Shown here piece by piece: positions 26,633 to 34,392 of a stretch of DNA of 34,392 bases. Source of the stretch: Arsenophonus nasoniae DSM 15247 (GTDB lineage: Bacteria > Pseudomonadota > Gammaproteobacteria > Enterobacterales > Enterobacteriaceae). Each line of letters begins with the position of its first letter. Position 1 is the first letter of the stretch. The position numbers and the translations under genes are program-made. The notes under the pieces are model-generated. The model made no database searches. It saw only the letters and a list, made by a program, of their open reading frames with translations, and was not told the DNA's origin. The stretch spans positions 1 to 34,392 of the forward strand of contig NZ_AUCC01000036.1 of NCBI RefSeq assembly GCF_000429565.1, read 5' to 3'.

Positions 26633-28250
26633 ACGGCTCTATTTTATCGTTCGAGTATTTCTAAATTATGGTTTAGATGAACTCATTCCCAAAATTAAAT
26701 TTACTTTACCATTAAGGATTGGTCGCCATTGTCTATTTTGGTTATCAAATAAGCATAAAGACAAAGCCCTTGGTGAACGTTTACGTTTAGCTTTACAAGA
26801 TTTAGGTCCGGTTTGGATTAAATTTGGTCAGATGCTCTCTACTCGTCGCGATCTATTTCCCACTATAATTTCTGACCAGTTAGCATTATTGCAAGATAAA
26901 GTTGCTAGTTTTGATGGCCAATTGGCGCGTCAACACATTGAACAGTCATTAGGTGGCTCTCTTGAAACCTGGTTCGATGATTTTGATGAGGTGCCCTTAG
27001 CCTCGGCCTCAATTGCCCAAGTACATACGGCAAAATTAAAACAAAATAATAAACAAATCGTAATTAAAGTTATTCGCCCAGATATACTGCCTATTATTAA
27101 AGCCGATATAGGCTTGATGTATCGGCTGGCTAATTGGATCCCACTGTTACCAGATGGACGTCGTTTACGCCCGCGGGAAGTTGTTCGAGAGTATGAAAAA
27201 ACATTAATTGATGAATTAAATTTGTTGCGTGAGGCGGCAAATACAATCCAATTAAGACGTAATTTTGAAAATAGTTCCATGCTTTATATTCCCGAAGTCT
27301 ATTCAGACTACTGTCGGGAGAATGTGATGGTTATGGAGCGTATCTATGGTATTCCTGTTTCTGATATTGACGCGTTAAAGAAGCAAGGAATTAATATGAA
27401 GTTATTAGCTGAGCGTGGGGTAAAAGTCTTTTTTACCCAAGTTTTTCGCGATAGCTTTTTTCATGCTGATATGCATCCTGGTAATATATTTATTAGTCGA
27501 GAGCATCCTCAAGATCCACAATATATCGGTATTGATTGTGGTATCGTCGGTTCATTAAATAAAGAAGATAAACGTTATTTGGCAGAGAATTTTATTGCCT
27601 TTTTTAATCGTGACTACCGTAAGGTAGCTGAATTACATGTCGATTCGGGCTGGGTACCAGCCGATACAAATGTTGAAGATTTTGAATTTGCCATTCGAAC
27701 CGTGTGTGAGCCAATTTTTGAGAAACCCCTAGCAGAAATTTCTTTTGGTCATGTTTTATTCAATTTATTCAATACTGCGCGTCGTTTTAATATGGAAGTT
27801 CAGCCACAATTGGTGTTACTGCAAAAAACCTTGCTCTATATTGAAGGTTTGGGAAGGCAGCTTTATCCACAACTAGATTTGTGGAAGACAGCTAAACCTT
27901 TTCTTGAAGATTGGCTACATCGGCAAATGGGGTTCGCGGCGATTATTAGTGCATTTAAGGAAAAAGCACCCTATTGGGCAGAAAAAATGCCAGAAATTCC
28001 CGATCTTATTTATGGAGCACTTAAGCAATATAAATATTTACAAGATAGTATTGATAAATTCGCTGTCCAGTTACAAGGGCAGCAAGTAAAGCAAAGACAA
28101 GGCCAATATTTACTAGGAATTGGCGCGACTTGCTTGTTATGTGGTACTTTATTGCAGATTTTCGATGCAAAAATTGCTGCTATTGGGTTTATCTTTTTCG
28201 GTATAATTTCATGGGGTGTGGGATGGTATCGAACAGGTAAAATTGGCTAA
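26613..28250 (+). CDS. ubiB: Ubiquinone biosynthesis kinase-like protein UbiB
   Basis: UbiB is an atypical kinase-like ATPase of the ADCK/COQ8 family needed for ubiquinone synthesis. The 545-residue protein has the KxGQ motif (KFGQ, 70-73), the Ala-rich loop ASASIAQVH, the catalytic-loop region [12 protein letters not shown] and IDCGIVG, and two C-terminal membrane helices. The start at 26613 ([11 protein letters not shown]) matches E. coli, with GGAGG eight bases upstream inside ubiJ. The last of the ubiEJB run; a 111-base gap precedes tatA. Intact. Confidence 0.97.
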   Translation: MRPGEIKRLYFIVRVFLNYGLDELIPKIKFTLPLRIGRHCLFWLSNKHKDKALGERLRLALQDLGPVWIKFGQMLSTRRDLFPTIISDQLALLQDKVASFDGQLARQHIEQSLGGSLETWFDDFDEVPLASASIAQVHTAKLKQNNKQIVIKVIRPDILPIIKADIGLMYRLANWIPLLPDGRRLRPREVVREYEKTLIDELNLLREAANTIQLRRNFENSSMLYIPEVYSDYCRENVMVMERIYGIPVSDIDALKKQGINMKLLAERGVKVFFTQVFRDSFFHADMHPGNIFISREHPQDPQYIGIDCGIVGSLNKEDKRYLAENFIAFFNRDYRKVAELHVDSGWVPADTNVEDFEFAIRTVCEPIFEKPLAEISFGHVLFNLFNTARRFNMEVQPQLVLLQKTLLYIEGLGRQLYPQLDLWKTAKPFLEDWLHRQMGFAAIISAFKEKAPYWAEKMPEIPDLIYGALKQYKYLQDSIDKFAVQLQGQQVKQRQGQYLLGIGATCLLCGTLLQIFDAKIAAIGFIFFGIISWGVGWYRTGKIG

Positions 28251-28361
28251 AGTTTGTCTTTAAACAAATTTATCTTAGGATCTGTAGGTATCTTACATAA
28301 AATTAGTTGTATATAATGGAATCATACATAGTTGAACCTAATTTCGTAGAGGTATATATCA

Positions 28362-28655
28362 ATGGGAACAACAATAGCTATGGCTACATTTGGTAGTCCC
28401 GGTCAGCTTCTTATTATTGCTTTACTGGTTGTTTTAATTTTCGGTACTAAGAAGTTACGCTCACTTGGCTCAGATTTGGGGGAGTCATTGAAAAACTTCA
28501 AAAAAGCGATGAGTGATGATCACAGTAAAACTGATGATAGTAAAAAAGCAGAAAAACAACAGGCTGATGCTGACTTTGAAGCGAAAAATCTTACTGAGAA
28601 AACAACCATAAGTCAGACAAAAGAAACGGCTGAAAATAAAAAAAATAAACAGTAG
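28362..28655 (+). CDS. tatA: Twin-arginine translocase subunit TatA
   Basis: TatA oligomers form the protein-conducting element for folded Tat substrates. The 97-residue protein has one membrane helix (about 14-30, [14 protein letters not shown]), the hinge and amphipathic helix [21 protein letters not shown], and a charged low-complexity tail rich in Lys, Glu and Asp. The N-terminus ([15 protein letters not shown]) is longer than the usual MGGIS-type; M7 is an alternative start. GAGGT lies upstream. First gene of tatABC. Confidence 0.95.
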   Translation: MGTTIAMATFGSPGQLLIIALLVVLIFGTKKLRSLGSDLGESLKNFKKAMSDDHSKTDDSKKAEKQQADADFEAKNLTEKTTISQTKETAENKKNKQ

Positions 28656-28664
28656 GTATGAAGC

Positions 28665-29201
28665 GTGCTTGATATTGGTTTTAGTGAACTGCTATTGGTT
28701 ATGATTATTGGCCTGGTAGTTCTTGGTCCAGAGCGTTTGCCAATAGCCGTTAAAACGGTTGCTGGTTGGATACGTGCATTGCGCTCATTGGCAGCTAACG
28801 TTCAACATGAGCTGTCACAAGAATTAAAATTGCAAGAATTGCAGGAAACATTGAAGAAGGCAGAAGAAAAAGCACAATTACAAACCCTTTCGCCGGAACT
28901 TAAGCAATCAATGGAAGAATTGCGCGAATCGACCGAGTTACTAAAGAAAAATTATCAATCATCGAACAGTCGTATCGAAGAAGAATTGGCAAAAGTAAAA
29001 GCATTTACCAGTGATCTGGCTGAAAATAGCACAGCTAAAATAGATGAAGAAATACCTATAACCGCCCATAAACAGCACAAACCAGCACAGACTGAGCAGT
29101 TGGTAACCGAGTCAGGTCGTCCTACTAAAAATAAAAAAGCACCGCAATCCCCTGCCGAGAAAGTAAAAAAGCATTCTGATCAAACTAACGGTGAAAATTA
29201 G
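28665..29201 (+). CDS. tatB: Twin-arginine translocase subunit TatB
   Basis: TatB works with TatC as the receptor for twin-arginine signal peptides. The 178-residue protein has the N-terminal membrane helix ([20 protein letters not shown]) with the conserved Glu, the Gly-Pro hinge, an amphipathic helix with [12 protein letters not shown], and a charged, partly coiled C-terminal region. The start is GTG at 28665, nine bases after the tatA stop. Collinear with E. coli TatB. Confidence 0.95.
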   Translation: MLDIGFSELLLVMIIGLVVLGPERLPIAVKTVAGWIRALRSLAANVQHELSQELKLQELQETLKKAEEKAQLQTLSPELKQSMEELRESTELLKKNYQSSNSRIEEELAKVKAFTSDLAENSTAKIDEEIPITAHKQHKPAQTEQLVTESGRPTKNKKAPQSPAEKVKKHSDQTNGEN

Positions 29202-29204
29202 TCT

Positions 29205-29969
29205 ATGTCTATTGATGATCCACAACCACTTATTAGCCATTTAATTGAATTACGTAGACGTATTCTTTATAGCTTATTTACTGTTGCAGTGGTTTTTCTT
29301 GCCCTAGTCTATTTTTCCAATGATATTTATCATTTGGTTGCGGCACCGTTGATTGAGCAGCTGCCGGTTGGTTCTCGCATGAGTGCAACCGATGTGGCAT
29401 CAACTTTTTTTACTCCGATTAAACTTACGTTTATGGTGGCAGTATTTATTTCTATTCCAGTTATCTTATATCAGTTATGGGCTTTTATCGCGCCAGCACT
29501 TTATAAGCACGAGCGGCGCTTAATGTTACCTTTACTGGTTTCCAGTAGTGTACTCTTTTACTTAGGGATGCTTTTTGCCTATTTTGTTGTTTTTCCTTTA
29601 GCATTTGGTTTTTTTGTAAAAACTACACCAGAAAGTGTTAATTTCATTCCTGATATCAGCAAATATCTCAGCTTTGTCATGACACTTTTCATGGCATTTG
29701 GTGCGGCCTTTGAAGTTCCTGTTGCCATTATTCTACTTTGTTGGACAGGTGTTACAACCCCAGATTCCTTAAAACGTAAGCGCCCTTATATTATTGTCGG
29801 TGCTTTTATTGTAGGTATGTTTTTGACTCCACCAGATGTGTTTTCTCAGACACTATTGGCGGTACCAATGTATTTATTATTTGAATTGGGTTTGTTGTTA
29901 TCACGATTCTATGTTGGTAAGGGACGCAAGACGGTTGATGATAAAAATTACGATCAAAATATAGAATAA
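29205..29969 (+). CDS. tatC: Twin-arginine translocase subunit TatC
   Basis: TatC is the polytopic core receptor of the Tat system. The 254-residue protein begins with the conserved HLIELRRRI region, has six membrane helices, and shows [18 protein letters not shown] and [15 protein letters not shown] with the conserved Glu that contacts signal peptides. The start is three bases after the tatB stop. In E. coli tatD follows; here a gap of 22 bases leads to the convergent rfaH. Confidence 0.96.
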   Translation: MSIDDPQPLISHLIELRRRILYSLFTVAVVFLALVYFSNDIYHLVAAPLIEQLPVGSRMSATDVASTFFTPIKLTFMVAVFISIPVILYQLWAFIAPALYKHERRLMLPLLVSSSVLFYLGMLFAYFVVFPLAFGFFVKTTPESVNFIPDISKYLSFVMTLFMAFGAAFEVPVAIILLCWTGVTTPDSLKRKRPYIIVGAFIVGMFLTPPDVFSQTLLAVPMYLLFELGLLLSRFYVGKGRKTVDDKNYDQNIE

Positions 29970-29991
29970 AATGCTATTTTCTTAATCACAA

Positions 29992-30483
29992 TTAATTACT
30001 TTTCTTAAATTGTTTATTATCTATTAGCTTAGCTATATTTTGGTTGAGAATATTAAGTAGAATAACTGAACGATTTTCACCGTCAGGTTCGGAGAAAATT
30101 GCTTTTAGGCCTTCAAAAATACCTTCAGTAATAATAACAGTATCACCTGAAACCGGTGTCTTTGCTGCGACAATTTCTGGTTTAGAAGCGGACTTGAACT
30201 CATCAATAATATTATCTGGTACGATCACAGGATAGAGACCAAATCGAATAAAATGGCTAACACCTCTGGTTGAGCGTATCGTTGTGGTATGGATCTCTTC
30301 AGGATCAAATTTTACGAAAAGATAGTTGGGAAATAATGCTTCTGTGACGGTGATGCGCTTGCCGCGCACCATTTTTTCTATTTGAGCTTCTGGCGTTAAG
30401 CAGATAACATGCTGTCTTTTTAGATTTTTTATTGCTCACTCTATTTGCCCACGCTTACAGTAAATAAGATACCAATTTTCCAT
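29992..30483 (-). pseudogene. rfaH: Transcription antiterminator RfaH with premature stop
   Basis: RfaH is a NusG paralog that lets RNA polymerase and ribosomes read through long ops-bearing operons such as LPS-core, capsule and toxin operons. From the ATG at 30481-30483 the frame reads MENWYLIYCKRGQIE and then TGA (30436-30438) at codon 16. Without any frame change, it continues AIKNLKRQHVICLTPEAQ, IEKMVRGKRI, and on to the C-terminus, collinear with E. coli RfaH (162 residues). E. coli has Arg (CGx) where the stop lies, so a CGA to TGA change explains it. A restart at 30372 (MVRGKRI) would lack the first 37 residues of the NGN domain that bind polymerase and ops DNA. Loss of function is likely, unless the stop is read through. 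Confidence 0.85.
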
Positions 30484-30622
30484 GTGATGGCTCAAAAATA
30501 AAATTACACTTTATTACTATATCAAATTATAACTTATTATGTAGTAAAAACTAACAGCGTTAATTCTCTGTAATTTGGGTAACATAGTTTTACATGATGA
30601 TTAAAATACAAGGTAAGGATAG

Positions 30623-31348
30623 ATGGATATATTTCTTCTCAGTAATGGTCGACTAACCACCAGTTCTCAATGGCTAAATTATGCTACGACACGATTACAA
30701 GAGATGTTTCAACGCCGACAGATCCGCAAAGCAGTATTAGTCCCCTATGCTGTTTTACGCGGTGATCATGATCAACGTGCATTGGAGCTTAGTCAATCAT
30801 TAGGTATCGAAGTGGTTTCGATTGCACATTTTGCGTCGCCAGTAAAAGCGATTGAATCAGCAGAATGCATTTTAGTTAGTGGTGGCAATACCTGGTGGTT
30901 GAATAAATGCCTGCATGAAAATGGACTGATTGTGGCTATACAACGTGCTGTTTTTGAACGCAATATTCCCTATATTGGCTGGAGTGCTGGCTGTAATGTC
31001 GCTACGCCCAGTATAAGAACAACCAATGATATGCCGGTTTCTAATGCGGTTGTAATGCCCTCGTTGGGGCTATTCCCAATACAAATTAATCCGCATTATA
31101 TTGATACACGTATTAGTGGACATATGGGAGAAACTCGAGATGATCGTATTGCTGAGTTCTGTGTCATTAATCCCGATGAGATTGTTATAGCTTTACGTGA
31201 AGGCAGTGGCTTACAGATTAAAGATAAGGAACTACATTATTTTAGTGGCAAAAATGAAGGATTTAAGATTTTTCAGTACAACCAACATTTTCCAGAACAA
31301 TATGATACAAAAATATTAAAAAAATGGGTTCCTTATCGCTGTGTCTAG
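30623..31348 (+). CDS. pepE: Dipeptidase E (alpha-aspartyl dipeptidase)
   Basis: PepE (family S51) cleaves dipeptides with an N-terminal aspartate. The 241-residue protein carries the nucleophile motif GWSAG with S121 and the expected His in INPHYI (H158), at one-residue offset from the Salmonella enzyme. It also shows VSGGNTWWL and IRTTNDMP. Salmonella PepE has 229 residues, so this one has a short C-terminal extension. It lies between rfaH and ubiD, where E. coli has no gene. Its own promoter should lie in the 139-base gap upstream. Intact; it may help use host-derived peptides. Confidence 0.9.
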   Translation: MDIFLLSNGRLTTSSQWLNYATTRLQEMFQRRQIRKAVLVPYAVLRGDHDQRALELSQSLGIEVVSIAHFASPVKAIESAECILVSGGNTWWLNKCLHENGLIVAIQRAVFERNIPYIGWSAGCNVATPSIRTTNDMPVSNAVVMPSLGLFPIQINPHYIDTRISGHMGETRDDRIAEFCVINPDEIVIALREGSGLQIKDKELHYFSGKNEGFKIFQYNQHFPEQYDTKILKKWVPYRCV

Positions 31349-31455
31349 GTTTACAGAAAAGACTCACTAATCTTAACGAATTGAACCTTTATTGGTAACC
31401 TGCATAGAACAATTTATAATGAAGTTCCAACAAATTAAAAAGTAGAAAATATATA

Positions 31456-32928
31456 ATGAAATACCGTGATCTCAAAGATTTCATATCATTATTAGAACAA
31501 AAAAAAGAGCTGAAGCGAATCAGCCGTGAAGTCGATCCTTATTTAGAAATGACAGAAATAGCGGATAGAACTCTGCGAGCGGGCGGGCCGGCACTATTAT
31601 TTGAAAACCCTAAGGCTTTTAGTATGCCAGTGCTGTGCAATTTGTTTGGTACCGTTGAACGCGTTGCGATGGGCATGGGACAAGAAAATGTCCAAGCATT
31701 GCATGAAGTTGGCAAATTATTGGCTTTTCTTAAGGAGCCGGATCCCCCGAAAGGATTCACTGATTTAATTAATAAACTACCAAAATTTAAACAGATCCTT
31801 AATATGCCAACTAAAAGACTCAAGTCGGCCGCCTGCCAAGAACAGATTTGGCAAGGGGAAGATGTTGATCTGTTTCGTCTACCTATAATGCATTGTTGGC
31901 CAGAAGATGTTGCACCATTAATTACATGGGGATTAACGGTTACTCAGGGACCTTTTAAGGCGCGGCAAAATTTAGGTATTTATCGACAGCAACTATTAAC
32001 TAAAAATAAGCTGATTATGCGTTGGTTATCTCATCGGGGTGGAGCATTGGATTTTCAAGAGTGGTGTGATAAATATCCAGCTACACCTTTTCCGGTAGCG
32101 GTGGCTTTAGGGGCTGATCCTGCCACAATTCTAGCCGCGGTGACACCTATTCCAGATACACTTTCCGAATATGCATTTGCTGGATTATTACGCGGACATC
32201 GTTCATCAGTGGTAAAATGTATTTCTAATGAGCTTGAAGTGCCGGCAGGGGCAGAAATTATTCTAGAAGGTTATATTGATCCTGAAGAATTTGCATCTGA
32301 AGGGCCTTACGGAGATCATACTGGCTATTATAATGAAGTAGATAAATTTCCAGTCTTTACCGTCACTCATATAACTCAACGTAGTGATGCTATTTATCAT
32401 TCAACCTATACCGGTCGTCCTCCTGATGAACCTGCCATTTTAGGTGCTGCGTTAAATGAGGTTTTAGTCCCTATATTACAAAAACAGTTTCCAGAAATTG
32501 TTGACTTTTATTTACCCCCGGAGGGTTGCTCTTATCGACTTGCCGTAGTGACTATCAAGAAACAATATGCTGGGCATGCTAAGCGCATTATGATGGGAGT
32601 TTGGTCTTATTTACGGCAATTTATGTATACAAAATTTGTTATTGTCTGTGATGAAGATATTAATGCTCGTGACTGGAATGATGTTATTTGGGCAATCACA
32701 ACCAGGATGGATCCTGCACGTGATACCGTTATGATGGAAAATACCCCGATCGATTATCTTGATTTTGCGTCACCTATTTCAGGTTTAGGTTCAAAAATGG
32801 GTCTTGATGCAACCAATAAATGGCCGGGTGAAACACAAAGAGAGTGGGGTCGTCCAATAGTTATGACAGAAAAAATAAAAAAACGGATAGATGAAATTTG
32901 GCATGAATTGGATATTTTAAAATTATGA
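31456..32928 (+). CDS. ubiD: 4-hydroxy-3-polyprenylbenzoate decarboxylase
   Basis: UbiD removes the carboxyl group from the polyprenyl-hydroxybenzoate intermediate of ubiquinone, using prenylated FMN made by UbiX (not in the window). The 490-residue protein is collinear with E. coli UbiD (497). Visible are [24 protein letters not shown], and the active-site segment [11 protein letters not shown] (from E282). The fre start is 10 bases after its stop, so ubiD-fre is an operon, as the order suggests in E. coli. Intact. Confidence 0.97.
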   Translation: MKYRDLKDFISLLEQKKELKRISREVDPYLEMTEIADRTLRAGGPALLFENPKAFSMPVLCNLFGTVERVAMGMGQENVQALHEVGKLLAFLKEPDPPKGFTDLINKLPKFKQILNMPTKRLKSAACQEQIWQGEDVDLFRLPIMHCWPEDVAPLITWGLTVTQGPFKARQNLGIYRQQLLTKNKLIMRWLSHRGGALDFQEWCDKYPATPFPVAVALGADPATILAAVTPIPDTLSEYAFAGLLRGHRSSVVKCISNELEVPAGAEIILEGYIDPEEFASEGPYGDHTGYYNEVDKFPVFTVTHITQRSDAIYHSTYTGRPPDEPAILGAALNEVLVPILQKQFPEIVDFYLPPEGCSYRLAVVTIKKQYAGHAKRIMMGVWSYLRQFMYTKFVIVCDEDINARDWNDVIWAITTRMDPARDTVMMENTPIDYLDFASPISGLGSKMGLDATNKWPGETQREWGRPIVMTEKIKKRIDEIWHELDILKL

Positions 32929-32938
32929 GAGGATGTGA

Positions 32939-33640
32939 ATGACGACATTAAGTTGTAAGGTGGTTTCTATTGAATCTATCACTGATACGGTCTATCGCGT
33001 TCGCTTATTACCGGAAGGTCAATTTTCCTTTCGTGCCGGTCAATATCTAATGGTCATTATGGATGAGCGTGATAAACGCCCATTTTCTTTGGCTTCAATT
33101 CCTTCAGAAAAAAAACTCATTGAGCTCCATATTGGTGCGTCAGAGTTTAATCTTTATGCCATGGCGGTAATGGAACGTATATTTGCGCAAAATAGTATTA
33201 ATATTGATATTCCTCATGGTAAAGCTTGGTTTCGTGAGGGAAGTAAAAAACCAATAATCCTTATTGCCGGGGGAACAGGATTTTCTTATACCCGCGCAAT
33301 TTTATATGCTGCATTAGAAGAAAATCCTGACAGAGATATTACCTTTTATTGGGGCGGACGAAGATTAGAACACCTATATGATTTAGGTGAATTGCAGTCG
33401 CTTTCAGAGCAATATCGCAACATAAAGATTATTCCTGTTGTTGAACAACCTGAATCTGATTGGCGAGGACGAACAGGTACGGTTTTGAGTGCTGTGCTCG
33501 ATGACTTTGGTTCTCTTACAAACTATGAAATTTACATTGCTGGGCGTTTTGAAATGGCAAAAATCGCGAGGGAACGTTTTTGTAGTGAAAGAGACGTTAG
33601 CCCTGAATATCTTTATGGTGATGCGTTCGAATTTATTTAA
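32939..33640 (+). CDS. fre: NAD(P)H-flavin reductase
   Basis: Fre reduces free flavins (riboflavin, FMN, FAD) with NAD(P)H and so supplies reduced flavin and electrons for iron reduction. The 233-residue protein has the flavin-binding RPFSLAS (47-53), the nucleotide-binding GGTGFSY (111-117), and the C-terminal YGDAFEFI. It belongs to the ferredoxin-NADP reductase superfamily and is collinear with E. coli Fre. It overlaps no gene and follows ubiD by 10 bases. Intact. Confidence 0.96.
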   Translation: MTTLSCKVVSIESITDTVYRVRLLPEGQFSFRAGQYLMVIMDERDKRPFSLASIPSEKKLIELHIGASEFNLYAMAVMERIFAQNSINIDIPHGKAWFREGSKKPIILIAGGTGFSYTRAILYAALEENPDRDITFYWGGRRLEHLYDLGELQSLSEQYRNIKIIPVVEQPESDWRGRTGTVLSAVLDDFGSLTNYEIYIAGRFEMAKIARERFCSERDVSPEYLYGDAFEFI

Positions 33641-33661
33641 ATGAGATCACAAAACAAAAAA

Positions 33662-33679
33662 AACCGCCCTTCTGGGCGG
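33662..33679 (-). terminator. Terminator between fre and fadA
   Basis: ACCGCCC (33662-33668) pairs with GGGCGGT (33673-33679), loop TTCT. On the minus strand a long T-run follows, so it is a strong terminator for the fadBA transcript. It may also end the ubiD-fre transcript, though no T-run follows on the plus strand. Confidence 0.85.
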
Positions 33680-33715
33680 TAAAATAGCAACAACATACAA
33701 TAAAGCGTAGACCAG

Positions 33716-34392
<677 letters not shown>

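Overview
The window is AT-rich chromosomal DNA from a gammaproteobacterium of the order Enterobacterales. The housekeeping proteins (UvrA, SSB, Udp, UbiE, UbiJ, UbiB, TatABC, UbiD, Fre) are recognisably enterobacterial. Low GC, five insertion-sequence families or remnants, and many broken genes point to a host-associated lineage in genome decay. An Arsenophonus-like member of the Morganellaceae is my best guess, but that is inference; no rRNA or other taxonomic marker is present.

Layout. Positions 1-3607 are an accessory segment. It holds the end of an IS21-family element that has cut a short RTX (calcium-binding repeat) gene, two paralogous membrane-active-looking proteins of unknown function, and a phenolic acid decarboxylase. 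Positions 4114-7829 hold the divergent pair uvrA/ssb with a LexA box between them. Positions 8029-13010 are a decayed island: a zinc-ribbon/HEPN-like protein, a broken type III toxin-antitoxin locus (ToxIN type, one antitoxin-RNA repeat left), a broken serine resolvase, internally deleted IS6-family copies in opposite orientation around a small RTX gene, and an IS481-family fragment. Positions 13108-16586 hold a TetR regulator divergent from an agmatine deiminase-like gene, then a GT39/ArnT-like membrane glycosyltransferase. Positions 17143-21166 hold a broken purine permease gene (ghxP) behind PurR-like operators, the cation/proton antiporter yjcE and the yigM-like transporter. Positions 21255-33640 follow the E. 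coli order around udp and fre with changes: yidB, udp, dedA-type gene, rmuC, ubiE-ubiJ-ubiB, tatABC, rfaH (with a nonsense codon), pepE, ubiD, fre. Positions 33716-34392 hold the 3' end of fadA, cut by an IS3-family element that runs off the window.

How the genes work together. UvrA and SSB serve DNA repair and replication, probably under shared LexA control. UbiE, UbiJ, UbiB and UbiD belong to ubiquinone synthesis, and Fre supplies reduced flavin. TatABC exports folded proteins. Lost functions are concentrated in accessory or regulatory genes: the ToxN-like toxin, the resolvase, the purine permease, the RfaH antiterminator and the fatty-acid thiolase. The strongest leads are the ToxIN relic, the tandem helical-hydrophobic protein pair with a shared C-terminal RGSWTxED motif, the stand-alone RTX mini-proteins, and the IS6 copies that share the same internal deletion.
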